Origin: JAXDMU01 sp963762435
GTDB lineage: Bacteria > Pseudomonadota > Alphaproteobacteria > ATCC43930 > CGMCC-115725
Direction: 5' to 3'
Assembly (NCBI GenBank): GCA_963762435.1
Contig: CAVXLN010000016.1
Coordinates: 1 to 64,000, forward strand
Length of the DNA: 64,000 nt
Part shown: positions 19,328-29,069 of the stretch, piece by piece
Layout: each line of letters begins with the position of its first letter
Position numbering within the stretch: position 1 is the stretch's first letter
Position numbers and translations under genes: made by a program
The notes under the pieces: model-generated
Told to the model about the DNA's origin: nothing
Database searches by the model: none
Seen by the model: the letters and a program-made list of their open reading frames with translations, nothing else

Positions 19328-20935
19328 TCAGTCGGCGCTCGCGACCATGCGATAGGCGGGCAGCGTCAGGAACTCCTCGAACTTGTCGCCTTCGACGAGG
19401 GTGAGGAACAGCTTGGCCGCATCGTCATAGCGGAACTTCTTCCAGGCGCCCGGATCCATGCCGTTCTTGAGCTTGCCCATCTCGTCATCGAGCGTGGCGC
19501 GGATGAGGGCCGAGTCGACCAGGCGGCCATCCTCGAGCTTGGATTGGTGCTTGCGCCACTGCCAGACCTGCGCGCGGCTGATCTCGGCGGTGGCGGCATC
19601 CTCCATGAGATGGAACAGCGGCACGCAGCCGATACCCCTGAGCCAAGCCTCGATATAGCCGATGCCGACCGCAATGTTCTGGCGAAGTCCGGCCTCGGTC
19701 TTGGTCCCTTGCGGGATCTGGATCAGGTCGGCGGCGCCGACATGGACATCCTCGCGCTTCTTGCCGATCTGGTTCGGGCCCGGCATCAGCCGGTCGAACA
19801 CTTCCTTGGCGAGCGGCACCAGGCCCGGATGGGCGACCCAGGTGCCGTCATGGCCGTCACCCGCCTCGCGCTCCTTGTCGGCGCGGACCTTGGCCATGGC
19901 GGCGTCGTTGGCTTCGGGATTGTTCTTGATCGGAATCTGCGCCGCCATGCCGCCCATGGCGTGCACGTTGCGGCGGTGGCAGGTCTTGATCACCAGCTGG
20001 CTGTAGCTGCGCAGGAAATGCGTGGTCATGGTGACCTGCGCGCGATCCGGCAGCACGGCCCAATCCTGGCCGCTGAACTTCTTGATGAAGCTGAAGATAT
20101 AGTCCCAGCGGCCGCAATTGAGGCCGGCCGAATGCTGCTTAAGCTCCCACAGGATCTCGTCCATCTCGAAGGTGGCGAGGATGGTCTCGATCAGCACTGT
20201 CGCCTTGAAGGTGCCGAGCGGAATGCCGAGCGTTTCCTGCGCCTCGACGAAGGCCTGGTTCCAGAGCCGCGCTTCCTTGGCCGATTCCATCTTGGGCAGA
20301 TAGAAATAGGGTGCGGTACCCCGCTCCATCAGCGCCTTGGCATTGTGGAAGACATAGAGGCCGAAATCGAACAGCGAGCCGCTCATCGGCTCGCCATCGA
20401 CGATGAGGTGCGATTCCGGCAGGTGCCAGCCGCGCGGCCGGACGAAGAGCGTCGCGATCTTGTCGTTGAGCTTGTAGGCCTTGCCGGTGGCGGGATCGGT
20501 GTAATCGATCGTGCGGCGGATCGCGTCGCGCAGATTGATCTGACCCTCGATCAGATTGTGCCAGCTGGGCGTGGTCGAATCCTCGAAATCCGCCATGAAC
20601 ACGCTGGCGCCGGAATTCAGCGCATTGATGATCATCTTGCGGTCGACCGGGCCGGTGATCTCGGTGCGGCGGTCGAGGATGTCCTTGGGCAGCGGCGCCA
20701 CGGTCCAGTCGCCGTTGCGGATCTCGGCGGTGTCGGTCGGGAATTGCGGCCTCTCCCCTGCATCGAGGCGGGCCTGCCGCTCCTTGCGCGCGGCCAGCAG
20801 CCGGAGCCGCTCGGGATTGAACTTCCGCTGGAGCGCCACGATGAAACCGAGCGCCTCGGCGCTCAAAATCGCATCATAGCCGGGCGCGAATGTGCCCTTG
20901 AGTTCGACGCCGGCCGGCAGGCTCGGGCTGGTCAT
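19328..20935 (-). CDS. aceB: Malate synthase A
   Basis: 535 residues, matching the ~530-residue A form. Family motifs include VFMADFEDSTTPSWHNLIEG (catalytic region), TLFVRPRGWHLPE, ATVLIETILATFEMDEIL, LNCGRWDYIFSFIK and the C-terminal VPLFHLMEDAATAEISRAQ. It condenses glyoxylate with acetyl-CoA to malate in the glyoxylate shunt. Isocitrate lyase is not in the window. Followed by dinB; the GST gene precedes it by 24 bases on the same strand. Confidence 0.95.
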   Translation of the reverse strand: MTSPSLPAGVELKGTFAPGYDAILSAEALGFIVALQRKFNPERLRLLAARKERQARLDAGERPQFPTDTAEIRNGDWTVAPLPKDILDRRTEITGPVDRKMIINALNSGASVFMADFEDSTTPSWHNLIEGQINLRDAIRRTIDYTDPATGKAYKLNDKIATLFVRPRGWHLPESHLIVDGEPMSGSLFDFGLYVFHNAKALMERGTAPYFYLPKMESAKEARLWNQAFVEAQETLGIPLGTFKATVLIETILATFEMDEILWELKQHSAGLNCGRWDYIFSFIKKFSGQDWAVLPDRAQVTMTTHFLRSYSQLVIKTCHRRNVHAMGGMAAQIPIKNNPEANDAAMAKVRADKEREAGDGHDGTWVAHPGLVPLAKEVFDRLMPGPNQIGKKREDVHVGAADLIQIPQGTKTEAGLRQNIAVGIGYIEAWLRGIGCVPLFHLMEDAATAEISRAQVWQWRKHQSKLEDGRLVDSALIRATLDDEMGKLKNGMDPGAWKKFRYDDAAKLFLTLVEGDKFEEFLTLPAYRMVASAD

Positions 20936-20959
20936 GGCAGTTTCTCCTTCTTGAAGGCG

Positions 20960-21622
20960 CTAAAATTCGGCGGATTCGATGATCATCGGCTCGTGCCGCG
21001 CGACATCCTGCCAGTCCTGGAACGCCGGCAGCGTCCAGACGGCGTCGGCATAGGCCTGGCACATCGCGTCGAGCTCGATCCGATAGGTGCGGAAGCGGCT
21101 GACGACAGGGGCGAACATCGCATCGGCGATCGTGAAGTGACCGAACAGGAACGGGGCGCTGGTCTCCGACGCCTCCTGCCGGCGCCGCTGCTCGCGCCAG
21201 ATCGATGTAATCCGGTTGATATCAGCCTGCACCTCCGGCGTCACCCCGCGATTGGGGAAGGAGGCGCGGATATTCATGGGCAGATGGCCGCGCAAGGCCG
21301 CGAAGCCCGAATGCATCTCGGCCGCGATCGAGCGCGCCTCGGCGCGCAAGCCGCGATCGGCCGGCCACAGCTGCTGCTCGGGGCAGAGTTCCGCCAGATA
21401 TTCCGAGATCGCCAAGCTGTCGCCGATGACCAGGCCGTCATGATGCAGCGCCGGCACCCGGCCCGACGGCGAGACGGCGAGGATGGCCGGACGCGTGCCC
21501 GGCTGATCGAGCGGGATCAGCACCTCCTCGAATGGAAGTCCACTTTGCTTGAGGACCAGCCAGGGGCGGAGCGACCAGCTCGAATAATTCTTGTTGCCGA
21601 TATAGATGGTCGCATCGACCAT
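20960..21622 (-). CDS. Glutathione S-transferase family protein
   Basis: I chose ATG 21622 because AGGAG lies 8 bases upstream; the much longer open frame above it is antisense to the peptidase gene. 220 residues. The N-terminal thioredoxin-like half has IYIGNKNYSSWSLRPWLVLK, with a serine in the usual catalytic position, and SGRVPALHHDGLVIGDSLAI, the glutathione-gamma-glutamyl site. The C-terminal helical half has FGHFTIADAMFAPVVSRF. Probable detoxification or maleylacetoacetate isomerase-like role; substrate unknown. It may be co-transcribed with aceB. Confidence 0.85.
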   Translation of the reverse strand: MVDATIYIGNKNYSSWSLRPWLVLKQSGLPFEEVLIPLDQPGTRPAILAVSPSGRVPALHHDGLVIGDSLAISEYLAELCPEQQLWPADRGLRAEARSIAAEMHSGFAALRGHLPMNIRASFPNRGVTPEVQADINRITSIWREQRRRQEASETSAPFLFGHFTIADAMFAPVVSRFRTYRIELDAMCQAYADAVWTLPAFQDWQDVARHEPMIIESAEF

Positions 21623-21814
21623 ATGCGAAACTCCTGAACGGCAGCAGCGCTCGTCAATTTGAAGGGATTGACCGCGGCGCGCAACCGGAGTCGTCACGCG
21701 CATGGGGCATATCGCCCTATCGGCCACTGCTTCCCAGGATGCGGCGGAGCGTGCATTGTGCGGGCCGCCATCGGCAAAACCAATCCGATAAATTGCTTTA
21801 AGGAGATTAGAGAG

Positions 21815-23200
21815 ATGGTTGCAACGCTCCTCGATGCAGCGACCGGCGCCATTCCGATCAAGGCGTTGACATCGGCCGGTTTCGCCGGCTGGCAAGCCGA
21901 GCAGGCGCCCGAACTGCGGACCTGGCTCGCCGCTACCGGATTCGCCGCCGAGGCAGGCAAGACCGCTCTTGTCGCCGGGCCCGACGGCAAGCTCGCCATG
22001 GTGCTGCAGGGCGTCAACAAGGATGAGCCGATCTGGGCGCTGGCAGGGCTGCCCGACAGCTTGCCCGAAGGCACCTACAAGGCCGATTTCGATGCCGAGC
22101 GCCTGTTCGGCCCCGGCGGGGCGACGCGCGTGGCGCTGGGCTGGGCCATGGGCTCCTATGCCTTCACCCGCTACAAGAAGGCCAAGCGCGGCTTCGCCAG
22201 CCTCGTCTGGCCGGAAGGAGCGGATCGGACCGAAGTCGCGGCCTTGGCCGACGGCGCCTTCCTCGCCCGCACGCTCATCAACACGCCGGCCGAGGATCTG
22301 GGGCCGGCCGAGCTCGCCGACGCCGCCAAAAAGCTCGCCGAGCAGCACGGCGCCGAGTTCCGCGTCATCGTCGGCAACGAGCTTCTGGAGCAGAACTACC
22401 CGACCATCCATGCCGTCGGCCGCGGCAGCGCCCGGGCGCCGCGCCTCGCCGATATCCGCTGGGGCAATGAAGCGCATCCCAAGCTTACGCTGATCGGCAA
22501 GGGCGTCTGCTTCGATTCCGGCGGCTACGACCTCAAGGGTGCCGCCGGCATGAAGCTGATGAAGAAGGATATGGGCGGTGCCGCCACCATGCTCGGCCTC
22601 GCCCATGCCATCATGGCGACCGGGCTCAAGGTCCGGCTCAGGGTGCTGGTGCCGGCCGTCGAGAATTTCGTCTCCTCGACGGCGTTCCGGCCGATGGACA
22701 TCTTCACCACGCGCAAGGGCATCACGGTCGAGATCGGCAATACCGACGCCGAAGGCCGCCTCATCCTGTGCGACGCGCTGGCCGAGGCCTCGACCGAGGC
22801 GCCGGCGCTGACGATCGATTGCGCGACATTGACGGGGGCCGCGCGCGTGGCGCTCGGGCCGGAATTGCCCGCCCTCTTCTCGACCGACGACGATGCCGCC
22901 GACGCGCTCCTCGCCGCCGGCAAGGCCGAGCTCGACCCGCTCTGGCGCATGCCGCTCTGGAAGCCTTATCGCAAGATGCTCGACAGCAAGATCGCCGACA
23001 TCAACAACGTCGCCGAGGGCACTTTCGCGGGTGCGGTCACCGCCGCCCTCTATCTCCAGGAATTCGTCGAGCCCGGCCTCGCCTGGATGCATATCGACAC
23101 TTTCGCCTGGAACAACGGCACCAGGCCGGGCCGGCCTGAAGGCGGCGAGGCGCTGGGGCTGCGGGCGCTTTATGCCTTCCTGCGCGAACGTTTCGGCTGA
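21815..23200 (+). CDS. Leucyl aminopeptidase family (M17) metallopeptidase
   Basis: ATG 21815 follows an AAGGAG at about 21,800; longer in-frame starts lack this. 461 residues. The dimetal centre motifs are visible: GKGVCFDSGGYDLKGA (metal Asp), MKKDMGGAA, and the M17 signature NTDAEGRLIL. A poorly conserved N-terminal ~150 residues form the macrodomain-like half. It removes N-terminal residues from peptides in the cytoplasm. It is divergent from the GST gene and upstream of marR by 81 bases. Confidence 0.9.
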   Translation: MVATLLDAATGAIPIKALTSAGFAGWQAEQAPELRTWLAATGFAAEAGKTALVAGPDGKLAMVLQGVNKDEPIWALAGLPDSLPEGTYKADFDAERLFGPGGATRVALGWAMGSYAFTRYKKAKRGFASLVWPEGADRTEVAALADGAFLARTLINTPAEDLGPAELADAAKKLAEQHGAEFRVIVGNELLEQNYPTIHAVGRGSARAPRLADIRWGNEAHPKLTLIGKGVCFDSGGYDLKGAAGMKLMKKDMGGAATMLGLAHAIMATGLKVRLRVLVPAVENFVSSTAFRPMDIFTTRKGITVEIGNTDAEGRLILCDALAEASTEAPALTIDCATLTGAARVALGPELPALFSTDDDAADALLAAGKAELDPLWRMPLWKPYRKMLDSKIADINNVAEGTFAGAVTAALYLQEFVEPGLAWMHIDTFAWNNGTRPGRPEGGEALGLRALYAFLRERFG

Positions 23201-23222
23201 GTGCGATTAACTGTTGGTTAAG

Positions 23223-23276
23223 CCTGCCGCGCGCGTTATTGGTTCGGACTCGAAACGAACTTTTCAGCGCGGCAGG
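23223..23276. promoter_or_regulatory. Inverted repeat just upstream of the MarR gene
   Basis: CCTGCCGCGC (23223-23232) and GCGCGGCAGG (23267-23276) are perfect arms enclosing 34 bases, ending 5 bases before the MarR start codon. The position allows an operator or a hairpin covering the ribosome-binding region; it could also end the peptidase transcript. No T-run. Confidence 0.4.
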
Positions 23277-23281
23277 TCGGC

Positions 23282-23632
23282 ATGGCGGCAAACTATAGCG
23301 GGCCGGACGGGCTCGATCTGTGGCGGCGCGCGCTGTGTGAGAGCGTCCGCCGGTCGGGGCCGGATTTGTCGGCGCGCCAGATGGCGATCCTGCTCACCGT
23401 CTACACGACCAACCCGCCCCATACCGTGCGCGGCCTGGCCGAGCTCCTCAACATCTCGAAGCCGGCCGTCACCCGCGCCCTCGACCGGCTCGGCATGCTG
23501 GGCTTCGCCCGGCGCAAGCGCGACGAGACCGACCGCCGTAGCGTGCTGGTGCAGCGCACGGTCAAGGGCTCGGTCTTCCTCTCGGAATTCTCCGACATCA
23601 TGGGCGAGGCGGCGCGCGGCATCGGCGGCTGA
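23282..23632 (+). CDS. MarR-family transcriptional regulator
   Basis: 116 residues, short for MarR but with the full winged helix: LSARQMAILLTVYTT, HTVRGLAELLNISKPAVTRA (recognition helix), then DRLGMLGFARRKRDETDRRS (wing). It lies 129 bases upstream of an RND efflux pair on the same strand, so it is a candidate local repressor of that pump. The dimerisation helices are shorter than normal. Confidence 0.85.
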   Translation: MAANYSGPDGLDLWRRALCESVRRSGPDLSARQMAILLTVYTTNPPHTVRGLAELLNISKPAVTRALDRLGMLGFARRKRDETDRRSVLVQRTVKGSVFLSEFSDIMGEAARGIGG

Positions 23633-23761
23633 GCGACGCGAACATTACGGGAATTTAACTAGGCCCCAAATACCCCCTCGGGCACAGTGACGGCTTCTAG
23701 ATTTGGATCGCGGCTCAGCCCCGCCGAATATTCCCGTCTTCGCGCATCCCGGGGGTGCAGG

Positions 23762-24955
23762 ATGTTTCGAGCAGTCGGAATTCTGGCGCTGCTGGCAGTC
23801 GCCGGCGGCCTTTATGCCTATCAGCGGACCCATGTGGCAGCGGCACCCGTGCCGGCGGCGGCATCGCTGCCGACGCCGACGGTGAAGATCGCGCGGGCGG
23901 CCTCATATTGCCTGCCGGTCTATGTCCGCGGCATCGGCCGGGCCGAGCCCTTCAATCAGGTTCAGCTGAAAAGCCGGGTCGACGGTCAGATCGACAAGGT
24001 GCTGTTCACCGAGGGCGATGAGGTCAAGGCCGGCCAGGTGCTGGTCGAGATCGATCCCCGCCCCTATCAGGCTGCCGTGGCCCAGGCCGAAGGGCAGCTT
24101 GCCCGCGACCAAGCGCAGCTCGTCGCCGCCAAGGCCGATCTCGAGCGCTCGACGGCGCTGGTCGAGAAGGGCTTCACCTCGCATCAGAGCTTCGACCAGC
24201 AGAGCTCGCTGGTAGGTCAGGTCACCGCCGCGATCCGGACCGATCAGGCCGGGCTCGACAATGCCCGGCTCAATCTGGGCTTCGCCTCGATCCGGGCGCC
24301 GATCGCCGGGCGGATCGGCAAACGGCTGGTCGATGCCGGCAACGTCATTCATCAGGCCGACAATACGGTGCTGGCCGAGATCGTGCAGATCCACCCGATC
24401 GCCGTCACCTTCACCGTGCCGCAGGATTCGCTACCGCAGATCCAGGCGCGCCAGAAGGCGGGACCGCTCTCTGTCGAGGTTCTGAGTGCCGACGATGTGC
24501 AGGCGCTCGGCACGGGCGAGCTGACCCTCATCGGCAACAATATCGATCCGATGACCGGCACGATCGCGCTCAAGGCCGTGGTCGAGAATCAGGCGGATAC
24601 GCTGTGGCCCGGCCAGTTCGTGACCGCGCGCATCATCACCTCGATGCGCAACAATGCCGTGGCCGTGCCGCTCTCGGCCGTCGAGCCCGGCCCGGACGGC
24701 AAGTTCGTCTATGTCGTGGGCGAGGATTCGAAGCTCGTGGCGCGACCGGTCAAGCTCGGCCAGCCCGTGCGCGATCTCGCTGTGATCGAGACCGGGCTCG
24801 CGGTCGGCGATCGCGTCGTGCTCGAGCGCCAGGATGCGCTGAAGCCCGGCATGGCGGTTGCCGTCGAGGAGCAGCAATCGGGCGAAATCTCCTGCTCGGC
24901 GGACACGATCGCGCGCCAGACGGGGGTGAACACTCCCGGAGTGCAGCGGTCATGA
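23762..24955 (+). CDS. Efflux RND transporter periplasmic adaptor (membrane fusion protein)
   Basis: 397 residues from ATG 23762. An N-terminal hydrophobic anchor (FRAVGILALLAVAGGLYAY) precedes a lipoyl-like half motif (VDGQIDKVLFTEGDEVKAGQ), a coiled-coil hairpin (about 110-180), the second half-lipoyl region (IRAPIAGRIGKRLVDAGN) and a beta-barrel. It bridges the inner-membrane pump and an outer-membrane channel. Its stop overlaps the pump start by 4 bases. No TolC-type gene is nearby. Confidence 0.9.
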   Translation: MFRAVGILALLAVAGGLYAYQRTHVAAAPVPAAASLPTPTVKIARAASYCLPVYVRGIGRAEPFNQVQLKSRVDGQIDKVLFTEGDEVKAGQVLVEIDPRPYQAAVAQAEGQLARDQAQLVAAKADLERSTALVEKGFTSHQSFDQQSSLVGQVTAAIRTDQAGLDNARLNLGFASIRAPIAGRIGKRLVDAGNVIHQADNTVLAEIVQIHPIAVTFTVPQDSLPQIQARQKAGPLSVEVLSADDVQALGTGELTLIGNNIDPMTGTIALKAVVENQADTLWPGQFVTARIITSMRNNAVAVPLSAVEPGPDGKFVYVVGEDSKLVARPVKLGQPVRDLAVIETGLAVGDRVVLERQDALKPGMAVAVEEQQSGEISCSADTIARQTGVNTPGVQRS

Positions 24956-27900
24956 ACCCGGTCCGCCCCTTCGTCGAGCGTCCCATCGCGACGCTTCTGC
25001 TGGCACTGGGCGTCTTCGTCTTCGGCATCGTCGCTTGGGCCATGCTGCCGGTGGCGGCGCTCCCCCAGGTCGATTACCCGGTGATCAATATCGTGGCGGG
25101 CTTGCCCGGGGCGGGACCCGAGACCATGGCGACCGCCGTCGCCGCCCCGCTCGAGCGGCAGCTGGGCTTCCTCAACGGCGTCGAGGCGATCAATTCCTTC
25201 AGCTCGCTCGGCAATACCTTCATTCGCCTGCGTTTCTCGCTCGACCGCAATATCGATCTGGCGGCGATCGATGTGCAGTCGGCGATCTCGAACGCGGCCG
25301 GCGATTTGCCGCGCGACCTGCCCAACCCGCCCTTCTTCTTCAAGGAGAATCCGGCGGACCGGCCGATCGTGGTGATGGCCTTCACCTCCGACGTGATGCC
25401 GCAAAGCAAGGTCGATAGTTACGCCGACACGATGGTGGTGCGCCGCATCTCGAGCGTGCCCGGCGTCTCGCGCGCCTTCCTGGCCGACGAGCAGAAGCTG
25501 GCCGTGCGCATCGACATCAATCCGGCGGCGCTGGCCGCCCGCGGCCTGTCGCCCGAGGATGTGCGCGACGCGGTGCAACGCGCATCCGTCAACCGGCCGA
25601 AAGGCAGCCTCGAAGGCGGCGACGCCACGACCGCGATCCAGGCGAACGACCAGCTGTTCGATGCCGAGAGCTTCGGCAAGGTCGTGGTCGGCTATCGCAA
25701 CGGTGCCGCCGTGCTGCTGTCCGACGTGGCGACGATCAGCGACGGGGTCGAGAACGACAAGACGGTCGGCTACTACAATGGCAAGCGCGCCATCATCATC
25801 GGCGTGCAGCGGCGCGCGGGCGCCAATGTCGTGCAGACGGTCGACGACATCCATGCCTCGCTCGACAAGCTGCAATCGACGCTGCCGCCCGGCATCGATC
25901 TCCATATCGTGACCGACCGCGCCGAGACGATCCGCGCCTCGCTCCATGATGTCGAGCTGACGCTGGCGATCACGATCGGCCTGGTCGTACTGGTGATCTT
26001 CCTGTTCCTCAGGCGGCTTTGGGCGACCGTGATCCCCAGCATCACGATCCCGCTTTCGCTGCTGGCGACCCTCGCGGTCATGGCGCTGGTGGGCTACACG
26101 CTCGACAATCTGTCGCTCATGGCGCTGACCATCGCGGTGGGCTTCGTGGTCGACGACGCGATCGTGGTGATCGAGAACATCGTGCGCCATATGGAGGAAG
26201 GCAAAAGCCCCGTCGCCGCCGCGATCGAGGGCGGCGGCCAGGTCGCCTTCACCATCCTGTCGATCACGATCTCGCTCGTCGCGGTGTTCATCCCGGTCTT
26301 CTTCATGGGCGGCATCACCGGCCGCCTCTTCCGCGAGTTCGCGGTCACCGTATCGGTCGCGATCCTGGCCTCGGCCGTGATCTCGCTGACCTTGCTGCCG
26401 ATGCTGTGCAGCAGGCTGCTGCGGCCGGAAGCGACCGTGGTGCCGCAGAATCCCGAGCGCAGCCATCGTCTCGTCCGCTGGGTGGCCGCCAGCTACGACC
26501 GGTTCTTCGGCTTCTATCGCTGGAGCGTGGCGCTGGTGCTGCGCCACCAGGCGGCAACACTCTTGAGCTTCGCGCTGACGCTGGCGCTGACCGCGTCACT
26601 CTATATCAATGTGCCGAAGGGTTTCTTCCCGGCCCAGGATAATGGCCGCATCTTCGGGGCCGCCCTGGCACCGGCCGACACGCCGTTCCGCGAGATGAAG
26701 CGCCTGGTCGAAACGCTGACGCCGGTCATCCGGTCCGACCCCGATATCTATTCGGTGACGAGCTATGCCGGCGACAATGGCGAGAATGCCGGCACTTTCG
26801 TGATCAACCTCAAGCCCCGGGCCGAGCGCGGCGGCGATGTCTATGCCGTGATCGGAAGGCTGCGGCAGGCGGTCAAGGCCGTGAAGGGCGTGCGCGTCTT
26901 CTTCCAGCCCGAGCCCGAGATCGTGACCGGCACCAATGCCGGCCGCTCGGAATATGTCTATACGCTGATCGATGCCGACCGCGCCGAGCTGCAGCATTGG
27001 CTGCCGATCGTGACCGCCGCCATGGAGAAGGTGCCGGGACTGGTCGATGTCTCGCCCGACAATCAGCCGGCCGTGCCGTCGGCCAAGATAGTGATCAACC
27101 GCGAGGCGGCATCACGCCTCGGCCTCGATCCGCAGGTGATCGACGACACGCTCTATGACGCGTTCGGTGCCCGGCGCGTGGCCGAGATCTTCACCGATGC
27201 CAAGCAATATTACGCGATCCTCGAGGTCGATCCGAAATTCCAGACGAGCCAGGAATCGCTCGACCTCATCCATGTGGCGGCCAAGGACGGGCATCAGATC
27301 CGGCTGTCGGCGATCGCCCATTTCGAGGAGCAGACTCAGACCACCAATGTCACGCATCACGCCCAATTCCCGGTCGAGCGCATCAATTTCACGCCAGTGC
27401 CCGGCCTGTCGATCGGCGAGGCGGTGAAGCGCATCCATGCCATGGAGGCCGAGCTCGGCAAGCCGCCCTCGCTCCAGACCTCGTTCGAGGGTACGGCGGC
27501 CGAATTCGAAAGCTCGCTCGCCTCGCAGCCTTGGCTGATCGCGGCCGCGATCCTGGTCGTCTATATCGTGCTGGGCGTGCTCTATGAGAGCTTCATCCAC
27601 CCGATCACGATCCTGTCCTCGCTGCCGTCCGCGGGCCTCGGCGCTCTCCTGGCGCTTATGCTGTTCGGGCTCGAGCTCGATGTGATGGGCCTCATCGGCA
27701 TCATCCTCTTGATCGGCATCGTCAAGAAGAACGCGATCATGATGGTCGATTTCGCCATCCAGTCCGAAGCCGAAGGACGAAGCCCGGAAGCAGCCATCCT
27801 CGAGGCCGCTCTCGTGCGCTTCCGGCCGATCATGATGACGACGATGGCCGCGATCTTCGGGGCGCTGCCGCTCGCGATCGGCGCCGGTGCCGGCGGCGAG

Positions 27901-28080
27901 CTCCGCCGCCCGCTCGGCATCGCCATCGTCGGCGGCCTGTGCGTGAGCCAGATCCTGACGCTCTATACGGTGCCGGTGATCCATCTGGCGCTCAGGCGCT
28001 TGACGCTGTGGCGACGGCCGAAACTCGGTGCCGTCGGCTCCGGCGGCGAAGCGCTCGGCACCTCGCGCTGGATGCAGTAG
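24952..28080 (+). CDS. RND efflux pump, inner-membrane subunit (MdtB/MdtC-like)
   Basis: ATG 24952 overlaps the adaptor stop (ATGA). 1,042 residues with twelve predicted membrane helices in two repeats. The proton-relay helix contains TIAVGFVVDDAIVVIENIVR, and the second repeat has IGIVKKNAIMMVDFAIQSEA, both standard for the HAE-1 family. Large periplasmic loops after helices 1 and 7 carry substrate. The sequence is closer to MdtB/MdtC than AcrB by eye. It exports hydrophobic or toxic compounds with proton import. Confidence 0.9.
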   Translation: MNPVRPFVERPIATLLLALGVFVFGIVAWAMLPVAALPQVDYPVINIVAGLPGAGPETMATAVAAPLERQLGFLNGVEAINSFSSLGNTFIRLRFSLDRNIDLAAIDVQSAISNAAGDLPRDLPNPPFFFKENPADRPIVVMAFTSDVMPQSKVDSYADTMVVRRISSVPGVSRAFLADEQKLAVRIDINPAALAARGLSPEDVRDAVQRASVNRPKGSLEGGDATTAIQANDQLFDAESFGKVVVGYRNGAAVLLSDVATISDGVENDKTVGYYNGKRAIIIGVQRRAGANVVQTVDDIHASLDKLQSTLPPGIDLHIVTDRAETIRASLHDVELTLAITIGLVVLVIFLFLRRLWATVIPSITIPLSLLATLAVMALVGYTLDNLSLMALTIAVGFVVDDAIVVIENIVRHMEEGKSPVAAAIEGGGQVAFTILSITISLVAVFIPVFFMGGITGRLFREFAVTVSVAILASAVISLTLLPMLCSRLLRPEATVVPQNPERSHRLVRWVAASYDRFFGFYRWSVALVLRHQAATLLSFALTLALTASLYINVPKGFFPAQDNGRIFGAALAPADTPFREMKRLVETLTPVIRSDPDIYSVTSYAGDNGENAGTFVINLKPRAERGGDVYAVIGRLRQAVKAVKGVRVFFQPEPEIVTGTNAGRSEYVYTLIDADRAELQHWLPIVTAAMEKVPGLVDVSPDNQPAVPSAKIVINREAASRLGLDPQVIDDTLYDAFGARRVAEIFTDAKQYYAILEVDPKFQTSQESLDLIHVAAKDGHQIRLSAIAHFEEQTQTTNVTHHAQFPVERINFTPVPGLSIGEAVKRIHAMEAELGKPPSLQTSFEGTAAEFESSLASQPWLIAAAILVVYIVLGVLYESFIHPITILSSLPSAGLGALLALMLFGLELDVMGLIGIILLIGIVKKNAIMMVDFAIQSEAEGRSPEAAILEAALVRFRPIMMTTMAAIFGALPLAIGAGAGGELRRPLGIAIVGGLCVSQILTLYTVPVIHLALRRLTLWRRPKLGAVGSGGEALGTSRWMQ

Positions 28081-28156
28081 GGGCGATACTCCCTCTCCCG
28101 CTGGGCTACGGCATTCACACAATTCATTCAGGAAAATCAGAGAGATCATCAGTTTT

Positions 28157-28268
28157 CGTCATCACCGGGCTTGTCCCGGCCATCCACGTCGGGACGTGAG
28201 GAACATCGTCTTCAAGCAAAATCGGCGTCGGCCCGACGTGGATCACCGGGACAAGCCCGGTGATGACG
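28157..28268. repeat. Large intergenic palindrome, dispersed alphaproteobacterial type
   Basis: Arms 28157-28193 and 28232-28268 match at 35 of 37 positions around a 38-base loop, with the common ATCACCGGGCTTGTCCCGG core. Similar elements are scattered in many alphaproteobacterial genomes. It lies in the 347-base gap between convergent genes (RND pump and otnC), where it could help separate transcripts. Apart from this and the hairpin at 28400 the gap shows nothing. Confidence 0.75.
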
Positions 28269-28399
28269 GTGGGATAAAGGCATCTCATTGAAACGCTACA
28301 ATAAGATATGTGAACGCCCTGGCCCGCCCGGCGAGAGAGCGTTGTGGCGAGGGTAAATACGCAAGATGCCTCAAGACCTTGCGTTTACTCCCTCACCCT

Positions 28400-28424
28400 C
28401 CCTCTCCCGCCATGCGGGCGAGGG
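28400..28424 (-). terminator. GC-rich hairpin downstream of the otnC cluster
   Basis: CCCTCTCCCGC (28400-28410) pairs with GCGGGCGAGGG (28414-28424) around a 3-base loop with one mismatch. It ends 3 bases beyond the otnC stop. No clear T-run, so termination may need Rho. Confidence 0.4.
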
Positions 28425-28427
28425 GAA

Positions 28428-29069
28428 TCAGCGCTTGGGAAAATGCTCTTCGAGCTCCTGGCAATGCGCCTCGGTGAGGAGGCGCACTTTCTGCCCGCGT
28501 GAGAGGATCACGAGCTTGGCCGTCTCCTCCAGCTCTTCGGCGGCGTAGACCGCCGCCTCGAAGCTCCGGCCGGCCACGACCGGCCCGTGATTGGCGAGCA
28601 GGATCGCCGACCGGCCGGCCGCGGCGTCCCGGACGCGCGGTCCCATCTCGGCCGCGCCCGGCCGGCAATAGGGGATCGTCGGCACCCGCCCGATCCGCAT
28701 CACGACATAAGGCGTGATCGGCGGCAGCGCGTCATCGGGATCGATATCCGCGAGGCAGGAGAGCAGCGTGGCATATGTCGAGTGCAGATGGACCACGCCC
28801 TCGGTCCCCGGATTGGCCGCATAGAAGGCCATATGCAGCGGGATTTCCTTGGTCGGCGCGTCGCCTGAGAGATGCCGGCCTTGGGGATCGAGCTTGGCGA
28901 GGCGATCAGGTTCGAGCCTTCCGAGGCAGGCATTCGTCGGCGTCACCAGGAACCCGTCATCGAGCCGGGCACTCAGATTGCCCGACGAGCCGGGGCTCAG
29001 GCCCCGCTCGAACATCGAATGGCCCCAGAAGCAGAGCTCTTCGCGCAGCCTCGCCTCGTCACGCGCCAT
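28428..29069 (-). CDS. otnC: Class II aldolase/adducin family, 3-oxo-tetronate 4-phosphate decarboxylase (OtnC-like)
   Basis: ATG 29069 gives 213 residues. Zinc ligands of class II aldolases are visible: VVHLHSTYATLLSC and LANHGPVVAG. NLSAR near residue 30 binds phosphate. Next to an OtnK-type kinase, the best assignment is decarboxylation of 3-oxo-tetronate 4-phosphate to dihydroxyacetone phosphate. The start overlaps the otnK stop by 11 bases, so translation is coupled. A fuculose-phosphate aldolase-like activity is the alternative. Confidence 0.8.
   Translation of the reverse strand: MARDEARLREELCFWGHSMFERGLSPGSSGNLSARLDDGFLVTPTNACLGRLEPDRLAKLDPQGRHLSGDAPTKEIPLHMAFYAANPGTEGVVHLHSTYATLLSCLADIDPDDALPPITPYVVMRIGRVPTIPYCRPGAAEMGPRVRDAAAGRSAILLANHGPVVAGRSFEAAVYAAEELEETAKLVILSRGQKVRLLTEAHCQELEEHFPKR

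Noticed and set aside
19544..21637. Long plus-strand frame opposite aceB and the GST
   Set aside because: Antisense shadow of two well-supported genes.
20960..23092. 710-residue minus-strand open frame
   Set aside because: Only its first-encoded third is antisense to the M17 peptidase with Arg/Gly/Asp-rich nonsense composition; the true gene is the GST from 21622.
24709..26547. Long minus-strand frame opposite the RND genes
   Set aside because: His/Arg/Asp-rich antisense shadow of a strongly conserved pump; no family features.
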